Below the pieces are notes generated by a model. That model had not been told where the DNA came from. It ran no database searches and saw only the letters and a program-made list of their open reading frames with translations. The position numbers and the translations under genes are program-made. From an uncultured Lachnospiraceae bacterium (GTDB lineage: Bacteria > Bacillota > Clostridia > Lachnospirales > Lachnospiraceae), in the NCBI GenBank assembly GCA_910588865.1, contig CAJUSJ010000016.1, positions 1 through 60,629 on the forward strand: a DNA stretch of 60,629 nt. Reading direction: 5' to 3'. Shown here piece by piece: positions 32,623 to 40,684 of this stretch. Positions within the stretch are counted from its first letter, which is position 1; the number at the start of each line of letters is the position of its first letter.

Positions 32623-33333
32623 ATGAGCTATCTGAAAATAGAAGGTCTCTATGGGTCTTACGGCAACATACAGGCATTGAAAGGGATTGACCTGGAGGTA
32701 AACAAAGGTGAGATCGTGTCCATCGTGGGAGCCAACGGCGCGGGAAAAACCACTCTTCTGACCTGTATCTCCGGGCTGATGCCCTACAAAGGTACCATTA
32801 CCTACGACGGGCAGCAGCTGGGAGGAAAGATCTCCGCGGACAAGATCGTAAAAATGGGGATCGTGCAGGTGCCGGAGGGGCGTCAGATCTTCAGCGAGCT
32901 GTCCGTGATCGAAAACTTAAAGATGGGGGCTTACTCCAGGCCCAGGGGGGAGAATCCCCAGCCGGATATTGACCGTATATTCGGATTGTTCCCAAGGCTT
33001 GGGGAGAGGAAGGACCAGAAGGGGGGAAGCCTCTCTGGCGGCGAGCAGCAGATGCTGGCAATGGGACGGGCCATGATGGCCCATCCAAAGCTGCTTTTGT
33101 TGGATGAGCCGTCCATGGGTCTTGCCCCCGTGGTGGTGGCGGACATTTTCAAAAATATCCGGCAGCTCCACGACCAGGGGATCACCATTGTGCTCATCGA
33201 GCAGAACGCCAAGATGGCCCTGAAGAATTCCGACAGGGCTTATGTGATCGAGAACGGTGAGATCACTCTCTCAGGACCAGCGGCGGAGCTGGCTGAGAAT
33301 GAAGAGATCCAGAAGGCATATTTAGGAGGCTGA
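32623..33333 (+). CDS. Liv-type ABC transporter ATPase (LivF-like)
   Basis: A 236-residue ATP-binding protein: Walker A GANGAGKTT near 39, VPEGRQIFSELSV Q-loop region, signature LSGGEQQMLAMGRAMM near 135, Walker B LLLLDEPSMGLAP and H-loop VLIEQNAKMAL. LivF class by length and the IENGEI...AYLGG end. It pairs with the LivG-like protein to power uptake. Confidence 0.94.
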   Translation: MSYLKIEGLYGSYGNIQALKGIDLEVNKGEIVSIVGANGAGKTTLLTCISGLMPYKGTITYDGQQLGGKISADKIVKMGIVQVPEGRQIFSELSVIENLKMGAYSRPRGENPQPDIDRIFGLFPRLGERKDQKGGSLSGGEQQMLAMGRAMMAHPKLLLLDEPSMGLAPVVVADIFKNIRQLHDQGITIVLIEQNAKMALKNSDRAYVIENGEITLSGPAAELAENEEIQKAYLGG

Positions 33334-33334
33334 C

Positions 33335-34099
33335 ATGGCACCCTTGTTAGGAATCTATACGGGAAAACCGCTGGCAGAGCAGACGGCAGAGCATATTATA
33401 AAGTATATTATGGAAAGGGAACTGAGCGACGGGGACAAGCTGCCCAATGAGTTTGAGCTGGCCCAGAGCATCGGAGTGGGGCGGAGTACCGTAAGGGAGG
33501 CCATGAAGATCCTGGTGTCCAGAAACGTGGTGGAGATCCGGAGGGGAGCCGGGACCTTTGTGGCGGAGCAGATGGGGGTGGCGGAAGATCCCCTTGGTCT
33601 GGCATTTGTCAGAGATAAGACAAGCCTGGCCATGGATCTTCTTGATGTGCGCCTGATGCTGGAGCCGGAGATCGCCCGGATGGCTGCCAAAAACGCCACA
33701 AAGGAAGATGCCGCCAGTCTGGAACGCCAGTGCCGGAAGGTGGAGGAGATCATCGCGTCAGGGGAAAACCACATGCAGGAGGACATTGTCTTTCACAAAA
33801 TGATCGCCGCTTTAAGCGGCAACGTGGTGGTGGAAAAGCTGGTGCCGGTAATCCATTCTTCCATCGCCGTGTTTATTGACGTGACCAACGGGGCTCTCAG
33901 GGAGGAGACGGTGAAAACCCACCGGGAGATCGTGGAGTGTGTCAGCGCGGGGGACGGCGAGGGGGCCAGATGGGCTATGGAGATGCATCTTCTGTACAAC
34001 CGGATGTCCATCAAAGAAGTAAGACGGAAATGGGATAGAGAGGGGAATGAATATGGAATTGATCAGTCAGAAAATCCGCGGACTGGCACCGGAACTTGA
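33335..34099 (+). CDS. FadR-subfamily GntR transcriptional regulator 2
   Basis: A 254-residue paralogue of the regulator at 25643. Winged helix at about 25-75 (IGVGRSTVREAMKIL is the recognition region) and an FCD domain with DIVFHKMIA, VIHSS, TVKTHREIVE and MEMHL, whose His residues normally bind a metal. It starts one base after the livF-like stop with AGGAGG in the livF 3' end, so it belongs to the ABC operon. It overlaps the dehydratase start by 53 bp. Two similar regulators at both ends of one locus suggest that one or both bind the palindromes at 28141 and 28312; which does so is unknown. Confidence 0.88.
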   Translation: MAPLLGIYTGKPLAEQTAEHIIKYIMERELSDGDKLPNEFELAQSIGVGRSTVREAMKILVSRNVVEIRRGAGTFVAEQMGVAEDPLGLAFVRDKTSLAMDLLDVRLMLEPEIARMAAKNATKEDAASLERQCRKVEEIIASGENHMQEDIVFHKMIAALSGNVVVEKLVPVIHSSIAVFIDVTNGALREETVKTHREIVECVSAGDGEGARWAMEMHLLYNRMSIKEVRRKWDREGNEYGIDQSENPRTGTGT

Positions 34100-35807
34100 C
34101 CCGCTGCGCATCGGGACAGGCTGGAAGCCAGAGGACCTGTCAAAGCCGCAGGTGATCATAGAGAGCACTTTCGGGGACAGCCATCCTGGAAGCGGACATC
34201 TGGACATATTGGTAAATGAGGTGAGAAGAGGAGTGGCTGAGGCGGGAGGCCACGGGGCCCGGTATTTCTGCACCGATATCTGTGACGGGGAAAGCCAGGG
34301 GACCGATGGCATCAACTTCAGTCTGGTCAGCCGGGAGATGATCGCGGGCATGATCGAGATCCACGCCAATGCCACGCCTTTTGACGGGGGGGTCTACCTG
34401 GCCAGCTGTGACAAGGGTCTGCCGGGAAACTTAATGGGCCTTGCCAGGGTGAATATCCCGTCCATTGTGGTGCCTGGCGGAACCATGAACGCTGGGCCTG
34501 ACATGCTGACCTTAGAGCAGCTTGGCATGTACAGCGCGAAATTCCACAGAGGCGAGATCAGCCAGGAGAAATTAAACTGGGCAAAGCATAATGCCTGCCC
34601 AAGCTGCGGTGCCTGCTCCTTTATCGGGACAGCGTCTACCATGCAGATCATGGCAGAGGCTTTGGGCCTGGCCCTTCCAGGCAGCGCCCTGATGCCGGCC
34701 ACAAGCCCGGATCTTCTGACCTATGCCTACAAGGCAGGGGTTCAGGCGGTGAAGCTGGCAACCATGGAACACATGAGGCCAAGTGATCTGGTGACCCTGA
34801 AGAGCTTTGAGAACGCGATCCTGGTCCACGGGGCTGTGTCCGGGAGCACCAACTGTCTGCTCCACCTGCCTGCCATTGCCCATGAGTTCGGCATAGAGAT
34901 CACAGGGGATACCTTTGACAGACTCCATCGAAACGCGCGGTATCTTCTGGACGTGCGCCCGGCGGGGAGATGGCCGGCAGAGGTATTTTACTATGCCGGG
35001 GGCGTGCCCGCCATTATGGAGGAGATCCGGTCCCACCTGCATCTGGATGTAATGACGGTGACAGGAAAGACTCTGGGAGAGAATCTGGAGGACTTAAAAA
35101 GGGACGGATTTTATGAGAGATGCGAAAAGTGGCTGGGTGAATTTAACAGCCGCTACCACAGCAATGTGACAAGAGAGGATATTATAAGACCCTATGACAA
35201 GGCCCTTGGCACAGACGGGAGCATCGCGGTGCTGCGGGGCAACCTGGCGCCTGAGGGAGCTGTTATCAAGCACACGGCCTGTCCGAAGGAGATGTTTAAG
35301 GCAGTGCTGCGGGCAAGACCATTTGACAGCGAGGAAGAGTGCCTGGACGCGGTTTTGAACCACAAGGTTCAAAAGGGCGACGCGGTGTTTATCCGGTACG
35401 AAGGACCCAAGGGCAGCGGGATGCCGGAGATGTTCTACACCTCTGAGGCCATCAGCAGCGACAAAGAGCTGGGACGCGGCATTGCCCTGATCACGGATGG
35501 GCGTTTCTCAGGGGCCTCCACAGGTCCGGTGATCGGACACTGCAGCCCCGAGGCAGCCGACGGCGGCCCCATTGCCCTGGTGGAAGAAGGGGATTTGATC
35601 CAGATCGACGTTATGGGCAGGAAGCTGGACATCGTTGGCGTCAAAGGGGAGAGGAAGACTCCTGAGGAGATTGAGGAGATTCTTAAGGAGAGGCGGGGAA
35701 GATGGTCTCCAAGGGAGAGGAAATATAAAAGCGGCGTAATGCGGATGTTTGGCCAGCATGCGGCAAGCCCTATGAAGGGGGCTTATATGGAGTACAGAGA
35801 AGATTGA
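34047..35807 (+). CDS. IlvD/Edd-family dehydratase, probably for a sugar acid or related hydroxy acid
   Basis: A 586-residue dehydratase. Cys ligands for an Fe-S cluster are seen in YLASCDKGLPG near 115 and CPSCGACSFIGTASTM near 190; GRFSGASTGPVIGHCSPEA near 490 is the C-terminal family signature. The family removes water from 2,3-dihydroxy acids (IlvD) or from aldonic acids (Edd, AraC/XylD types). Length and genomic setting inside a transport/catabolism operon, away from other ilv genes, favour a catabolic role over valine/isoleucine synthesis. Start overlaps the regulator gene by 53 bp; a second ATG at 34053 is an alternative. Confidence 0.85.
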   Translation: MNMELISQKIRGLAPELDPLRIGTGWKPEDLSKPQVIIESTFGDSHPGSGHLDILVNEVRRGVAEAGGHGARYFCTDICDGESQGTDGINFSLVSREMIAGMIEIHANATPFDGGVYLASCDKGLPGNLMGLARVNIPSIVVPGGTMNAGPDMLTLEQLGMYSAKFHRGEISQEKLNWAKHNACPSCGACSFIGTASTMQIMAEALGLALPGSALMPATSPDLLTYAYKAGVQAVKLATMEHMRPSDLVTLKSFENAILVHGAVSGSTNCLLHLPAIAHEFGIEITGDTFDRLHRNARYLLDVRPAGRWPAEVFYYAGGVPAIMEEIRSHLHLDVMTVTGKTLGENLEDLKRDGFYERCEKWLGEFNSRYHSNVTREDIIRPYDKALGTDGSIAVLRGNLAPEGAVIKHTACPKEMFKAVLRARPFDSEEECLDAVLNHKVQKGDAVFIRYEGPKGSGMPEMFYTSEAISSDKELGRGIALITDGRFSGASTGPVIGHCSPEAADGGPIALVEEGDLIQIDVMGRKLDIVGVKGERKTPEEIEEILKERRGRWSPRERKYKSGVMRMFGQHAASPMKGAYMEYRED

Positions 35808-35817
35808 GAAAGAATGG

Positions 35818-35852
35818 GGAGGATCTCCGGCTGGAGGTCCTCCTTGTGTTTT
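35818..35852 (+). terminator. Terminator after the dehydratase
   Basis: GGAGGATCTCC / GGAGGTCCTCC stem with one G-T pair and a GGCT loop, followed by TTGTGTTTT. It closes the long ABC operon. Confidence 0.65.
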
Positions 35853-35865
35853 GCCAAAAGATGAC

Positions 35866-35893
35866 TTGCGTTTTTGGTGTGGTATGATATGAT
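35866..35893 (+). promoter_or_regulatory. Promoter of the alpha/beta hydrolase
   Basis: TTGCGT at 35866-35871, 16-bp spacer, TATGAT at 35888-35893. Confidence 0.55.
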
Positions 35894-35930
35894 GGATATG
35901 CTGTAAAACATAAGCGGAATGGAGGAAAAA

Positions 35931-36764
35931 ATGAAATTTTTCACATGGGATATAGAGTTGCCGAAAGAGTGCGGCGAGGATGGGGGAAAAAGGACAGCCA
36001 GAGCAGACGCGTATCTGTTGGACTGGAGTGAGGATGGGGCGGAGAAAACCCGTCCGGCGGTGGTAATCTGTCCAGGAGGAGGGTATCGGACCCTGTCTCC
36101 CAGGGAGGGGGAGCCTGTTGCCATGCAGTATCTGTCCATGGGATATCATGTCTTTGTGCTTCACTATTCAGTGGCTCCGGAGAGGTTTCCTACAGCGCTG
36201 TGGCAGCTGGCGCTTTTGACGGCGCAAATCCGGGACAACAGCAGGCAGTGGCTGGTGGACCCGGAGAAGATCGTGGTGTCCGGTTTTTCAGCGGGAGGAC
36301 ATCTGGCCTGCAGCCTGGGGGCTTTCTGGAACCGGGAGTTTGTCTATGGACCGCTGAGGCGGGAGAAGGAGGAGATCCGTCCCAATGCCATGCTATTGTC
36401 CTATCCCGTAATCACCTCAGGGCCTTACTGCCACAAAGGGTCCTTTGAGAAACTTCTGGGAGAAGAGGCGGACAATAAGGAAAAGAGGCATCTGGTCTCC
36501 CTGGAATATCAGGTAGGCCCCCACACTCCAAAGACATTTGTCTGGCACACCGCCACAGACGACTCTGTTCCGGCGCGAAATTCCCTTCTCCTGGCAGAGA
36601 ACCTGATAAAAAGCGGGGTCAATGTGGAGCTTCACATCTTTCCCACAGGCTGCCACGGCCTGTCCCTGGCCACAGAGGATACCTGCAAGGGCCTGGAAAA
36701 AATGGTGGTTCCCCAGTGCCAGAGCTGGATCACCCTGGCGCGGGAATGGCTGAAGACCATCTGA
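35931..36764 (+). CDS. Alpha/beta hydrolase (acetyl-esterase/BD-FAE type)
   Basis: A 277-residue soluble esterase. VICPGGGYRTLSPREGEP is the oxyanion-hole region, VSGFSAGGHLA near 120 holds the nucleophilic Ser, TATDDSVP supplies the Asp and GCHGLSL the His. The closest known architecture is the small acetyl-xylan or carbohydrate esterases. ATG at 35931 is chosen because GGAGG lies at 35921-35925; an ATG at 35919 lies before that site. It has its own promoter after the ABC operon, so a shared pathway is possible but not shown. Confidence 0.85.
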   Translation: MKFFTWDIELPKECGEDGGKRTARADAYLLDWSEDGAEKTRPAVVICPGGGYRTLSPREGEPVAMQYLSMGYHVFVLHYSVAPERFPTALWQLALLTAQIRDNSRQWLVDPEKIVVSGFSAGGHLACSLGAFWNREFVYGPLRREKEEIRPNAMLLSYPVITSGPYCHKGSFEKLLGEEADNKEKRHLVSLEYQVGPHTPKTFVWHTATDDSVPARNSLLLAENLIKSGVNVELHIFPTGCHGLSLATEDTCKGLEKMVVPQCQSWITLAREWLKTI

Positions 36765-36843
36765 AAAATCCCTTGAATCCATATAGAGGATGTGGTAAGA
36801 TTAGGGGAAAACGCTAAGTGTAAGTAAGTGGAGGAGAGATCAT

Positions 36844-37557
36844 ATGTCCTACTGTCCCAGATGTGATATGGAATTTGTAGACGGCGTCACCGTCTGTACG
36901 GACTGCGGCGGTCCTCTCGCGGAATCCCGTGAGGCGGCCATGGCCATGAAAAAGAAAGAACAGGAGGAGATGCTTTTAAAGCAGCGGGATTACTTAGAGC
37001 AGATGAGCAGGGAGTTGGAGCTTCAGGCAGCCCTGGAGGGTGCCGGGGAAGGCCTGGGAGAGGCGGCAGCCATCCCGGAACCAGTAAAGGTCTATGAAAC
37101 CAGCGCTCAGAAGTATGAAAATCTTAGGTCTTCCGCCTCCGCGTTCCTCTTTGTAGGCGGACTGCTGGTCATTGTCTCGGCAGTGTGCTGGCTGGATATC
37201 ATAAACCTTCCCATGACAGGGAGTTCCGGATATATTTTCAAAGGGGCGCTGACGGCCATGGCTGTATTCTGTCTGGGGGTGTACGCCAAGACCTCCAGGG
37301 AAGCGAAAAATATGCGGCCGGAGATCGACAGAGAGAAGGAGCGGACCTCAGAGATCATCCACTGGTTTTTGGAGCAGTGGACGGGAGAAAGTATTGACAA
37401 CGAGATTCAGGAGAGGGATTCTCTCACAGAGGAGGAACTGAGCCTGAAACGTTTTCAGATCATCCAGGACCATCTGATCACCAACCGGGACCTTCCCGAC
37501 CAGGCTTATGTAGATGCCCTCTGCGAGGAGATCTACAGCCGTATGTATGAGTCTTAG
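36844..37557 (+). CDS. Zinc-ribbon membrane protein of unknown function
   Basis: A 237-residue protein. An N-terminal zinc ribbon has two CPRC/CTDC pairs (YCPRCDMEFVDG and VCTDCGGPL, residues 3-25). A charged coiled-coil stretch (35-70) follows, then two membrane helices at about 100-150 and a cytoplasmic C-terminal helix bundle. Similar small zinc-ribbon membrane proteins are common in Lachnospiraceae; no function is known to me. RBS GGAGAG is 8 bases before the ATG. Confidence 0.75.
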   Translation: MSYCPRCDMEFVDGVTVCTDCGGPLAESREAAMAMKKKEQEEMLLKQRDYLEQMSRELELQAALEGAGEGLGEAAAIPEPVKVYETSAQKYENLRSSASAFLFVGGLLVIVSAVCWLDIINLPMTGSSGYIFKGALTAMAVFCLGVYAKTSREAKNMRPEIDREKERTSEIIHWFLEQWTGESIDNEIQERDSLTEEELSLKRFQIIQDHLITNRDLPDQAYVDALCEEIYSRMYES

Positions 37558-37939
37558 GTATTGGACAGGCTTTGGCGGGCTTGTGTAACATCCGGAGGCT
37601 TTTCTAAATATGATATAGTAGGCCACAGCCAAATCACAAAACCTTCAGTTAAATATAGAATGTAATATAAGGGAGCTGCCGCGGAACATGGGTTTTGCGG
37701 CGGTTTTCTTTTTATGATTGCTATTTTTTAAAGCTTATGGTAGAATATCTGTAAAGCAAATGATTTCTAAGGCTTAGCTCCTGTCAGGGGGTCAGAGCCG
37801 TTCTACAGCCAAACGCTGTGTCTGTGAAAGTTTCGATATCTTTCTGTCAGGAAATCCTGCTTTAAAATCCACAACACAATTGAGAGGCAGGGAGTACCCG
37901 TAGAGCTGTCCTATGATTTTCCTGCCAGAAGGAGGAAAT
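37558..37939 (+). other. Intergenic stretch with one terminator and no gene
   Basis: Apart from the hairpin at 37676-37711, short frames here in either direction lack ribosome sites. The 100 bases before 37940 could once have coded the missing N-terminus of the Rpn-like protein, but I cannot align them to it. Confidence 0.4.
37676..37711 (+). terminator. Terminator after the zinc-ribbon gene
   Basis: CTGCCGC / GCGGCGG stem (one T-G pair) followed by TTTTCTTTTT. Confidence 0.65.
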
Positions 37940-38749
37940 ATGGCATATAAAGTGACCATGGAGAAAACAGCGGTAACGGCAACACCGGCATCCCAAATGA
38001 CAATCCAGAAGGCCAAAAGCAAACTGGCCAGGCTGGATTCTGTGGCAATGGATAAAAGTCATGTGGTCTATATGGTGGAGACGCAGAAACGGAACACAAA
38101 AAACCTCAGCAGGAGAAGCAGATTTTATCAGGGGCATGTGGATGTGTCTCTGCTGGCACCGGGGACGGTGAATTTCAACAGTATGAAAGATGTGTGCCAG
38201 ATTATGGTGACGCCTTTTGATGTCTTTGACAGGGGATTATACCGGTATACCTTTAAGGGTGTGTGCGTGGAATGCCCGGACCTGGAGATTGGAGATGGGG
38301 CGTGGAGGGTGTTTATCAACACAAAAGGGAAGAATTCCCATGAGTTTACTCAGGAGTTTTTGGATTTTATGGAGTACATTACAAAAACCACAGACACGCG
38401 GGCCGGGAGATCTGAAAGTGAGAAGATAAAAACAATACACAGGAGAGTAAAAGAAGTGAAAAATTCGGAGATAACAGGATTGAAACTTTTGCGGAAATGG
38501 GAAGAAATGACTTTAGAGAGAGAAGAGGCAAGAGCAAAAGGAATGAGAGAGGGAAGAAGAGAAGGAAGAAGAAAGGGAAGAGAGGAAGGCAGGGAAGAAG
38601 GCAGGGAAGAAGGCAGGATTCTTGAGATCTATTCTATGGTCCAGGATGGAGACCTTTCTCTGGAGCGCGCGGCAAAAAGACTGGGAATTACCACACTGGT
38701 TTTAAAAGACAGGCTGACCGCTTCTGGATACAAGTATTCGGAAATGTAA
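37940..38749 (+). CDS. Rpn/PDDEXK-transposase-family nuclease, N-terminally truncated
   Basis: A 269-residue protein. The PD-(D/E)XK core survives as ARLDSVAMDKSHVVYMVETQ (Asp, then Glu-x-Gln), followed by RSRFYQGHVDVSLL, the Rpn-type YRYTF strand and a FINTKGKN segment. The family normally has about 45 more residues before the core, with a conserved DxxFK helix, and these are absent. The C-terminus is a low-complexity Arg/Glu/Gly tract (about 195-225) and a short helical end (AAKRLGIT), normal for Rpn proteins. ATG at 37940 follows AAGGAGG. Probably a remnant, though expression signals are intact. Family role: recombination-promoting nuclease. Confidence 0.72.
   Translation: MAYKVTMEKTAVTATPASQMTIQKAKSKLARLDSVAMDKSHVVYMVETQKRNTKNLSRRSRFYQGHVDVSLLAPGTVNFNSMKDVCQIMVTPFDVFDRGLYRYTFKGVCVECPDLEIGDGAWRVFINTKGKNSHEFTQEFLDFMEYITKTTDTRAGRSESEKIKTIHRRVKEVKNSEITGLKLLRKWEEMTLEREEARAKGMREGRREGRRKGREEGREEGREEGRILEIYSMVQDGDLSLERAAKRLGITTLVLKDRLTASGYKYSEM
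38585..38618 (+). repeat. 12-bp tandem repeat inside the Rpn-like gene
   Basis: GAAGGCAGGGAA repeats 2.8 times, within a polypurine tract of about 100 bases that encodes REEGREEGR-type sequence. The unit is a multiple of three, so slippage changes length without a frameshift. Confidence 0.75.
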
Positions 38750-38896
38750 CTTGGTCACTAATGGCGGACAAAGCGCCGCGGGTGATGATGCCCTTGGGAA
38801 TTCATTTGCTGGTTAGTGGTTGACAATCAAATAGGCGTTGCGGCGGCCGGAGCCGCTGTGGTGATCGAACAGGTAAATTAACTCTTAATACAACAA

Positions 38897-38938
38897 CAAA
38901 AAGAGAGAAGCAGAGAACTCCCATCCCCTGCCTCTCTT
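38897..38938 (-). terminator. Terminator of gpmI
   Basis: On the minus strand AGAGAGGCAG / CTGCTTCTCTCT stem, then TTTTTG. The stretch 38750-38896 holds no gene I can support. Confidence 0.7.
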
Positions 38939-38969
38939 ATAAATCTTAAGATTCTTTCAAATCAGCTTA

Positions 38970-40511
38970 CTACTTTACTAACAAAGACTGTCCGGTCATC
39001 TCTTTTGGCTGTTCCATCCCCATAAGCTCCAGCAGTGTGGGAACGATGTCGGCCAGGCGTCCGCCTTCTCTCAGCTTATAAGCCGGGTCAGCGTTCACAA
39101 GGATGAAGGGAACCGGGTTGGTGGTGTGGGCTGTAAATGGATCGCCGGTCTCGTAGTCGATGAGCTGCTCCGCGTTGCCATGGTCCGCGCAGATGAACAG
39201 GACGCCGTTCACTTCCTTGATGGCCTCCACGGCTCTTCCTACACAGGCGTCTACGGTCTCGATGGCCTTGATGGCCGCAGCCTCCACCCCGGTGTGGCCA
39301 ACCATGTCCGGGTTGGCGAAGTTGATGATGATCACGTCGTATTTGCCGGACTTGACGCACTCAACAAGCTTGTCACAGACTCCGGGGGCGCTCATCTCAG
39401 GCTTTAAGTCGTAGGTGGCGACTTCCTTGGGGGAGGGGATCAGGAAACGGTCCTCGCCCTTGTTTGGCTCTTCCACGCCGCCGTTGAAGAAGAAGGTTAC
39501 ATGGGCGTACTTCTCGGTCTCGGCGATTCTGGCCTGGGTCATGTTGTGGTTTGCCAGGTACTCGCCAAAGGTGTTGGTGATGCTTTCCTTTTTGAATGCC
39601 ACCAGCTTGTTGGGGATGGTGTCGTCGTAGTCTGTAAAGCACACGTAAACCAGATTCAGCCGTTTTTCTCTGTTAAATCCCTTGAAATCGTCATCACAGA
39701 AGGCTCTGGTGATCTCTCTTGCCCGGTCGGGGCGGAAGTTGTAGAAAATAACCGAGTCATTGTCCTGGACAGTGGCCACGGGTCTGCCCTCATCCATGAC
39801 GATCACAGGCTCCACAAACTCGTCAAATTTCTCAGCGTCGTAGGAGGCCTGGATTCCGGCAGGGCCGCTTGCGGCAGGGTTCCCCTCTCCCTTTGTCAGA
39901 GCTTTGTAAGCTCTCTCCACACGGTCCCAGCGGTTATCCCGGTCCATGGCGTAGTAGCGGCCCTGGACAGTGGCCACCTTGCCCACACCGATCTCTCTCA
40001 TCTTGGCTTCCAGTTCCTCCACAAATTCCTTGCCTGAGGCGGGAGGCGTATCTCGTCCATCCAGGAAGCAGTGTACATAGACCTTCTCAAGGCCATGTCT
40101 CTTGGCCAGCTCCAGAAGGCCGTAGATGTGAGTGTTGTGGCTGTGGACGCCGCCGTTCGATACCAGTCCCCACAGGTGGAGGGAAGAGTTATGTTTTTTG
40201 CAGTTTTCCACTGCCTCCAGGAATTCGGGAACCTCAAAGAAATCCCCATCCTCAATGGACTTGGTGATCCGGGTCAGCTCCTGATACACGATGCGGCCCG
40301 CGCCCATGTTCAGATGTCCTACCTCGGAGTTGCCCATCTGGCCGTCAGGAAGTCCCACCGCCAGGCCGCTGGCCTGTCCCTTGACGTAGGGGCACTGGCT
40401 CATCAGCTGGTCCATGACCGGAGTCTTGCCCTCACAGACCGCGTTGGCCTCACAGGTGTCGTTGAGACCGTAACCATCGAGGATCATTAAAACTACTGGT
40501 TTCTTGCTCAT
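38970..40511 (-). CDS. gpmI: Cofactor-independent phosphoglycerate mutase
   Basis: A 513-residue, two-Mn enzyme that converts 3-phosphoglycerate to 2-phosphoglycerate. Metal site LMILDGYGLND at 8-18, nucleophile Ser62 in MGNSEVGHLNMG, HSHNTHIYGLL near 123, GRYYAMDRDNRWDR near 185, and C-terminal CADHGNAEQ and FTAHTTNPVPF complete the family set. It is away from gap-pgk-tpiA and has its own terminator. RBS GGAGAA before the ATG. Confidence 0.97.
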   Translation of the reverse strand: MSKKPVVLMILDGYGLNDTCEANAVCEGKTPVMDQLMSQCPYVKGQASGLAVGLPDGQMGNSEVGHLNMGAGRIVYQELTRITKSIEDGDFFEVPEFLEAVENCKKHNSSLHLWGLVSNGGVHSHNTHIYGLLELAKRHGLEKVYVHCFLDGRDTPPASGKEFVEELEAKMREIGVGKVATVQGRYYAMDRDNRWDRVERAYKALTKGEGNPAASGPAGIQASYDAEKFDEFVEPVIVMDEGRPVATVQDNDSVIFYNFRPDRAREITRAFCDDDFKGFNREKRLNLVYVCFTDYDDTIPNKLVAFKKESITNTFGEYLANHNMTQARIAETEKYAHVTFFFNGGVEEPNKGEDRFLIPSPKEVATYDLKPEMSAPGVCDKLVECVKSGKYDVIIINFANPDMVGHTGVEAAAIKAIETVDACVGRAVEAIKEVNGVLFICADHGNAEQLIDYETGDPFTAHTTNPVPFILVNADPAYKLREGGRLADIVPTLLELMGMEQPKEMTGQSLLVK

Positions 40512-40684
40512 GACTGTTCTCCTTTATACCCTTTTTCTTTTTTTCATAAAATAATACACAAAAACATTGTACATGATTTCACACAATCTTTCAATGAGAA
40601 ATTTTAAGGGGGATGCTATGGAAAAACGAGAAGTTTTATGCTACACTAGTAAAACCATGGAGCAAAAAAGAGGAGACAGGGAAG

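Noticed and set aside
37792..38022. Minus-strand frame before the Rpn-like gene
   Set aside because: It overlaps the well-supported start of that gene and has no ribosome site.
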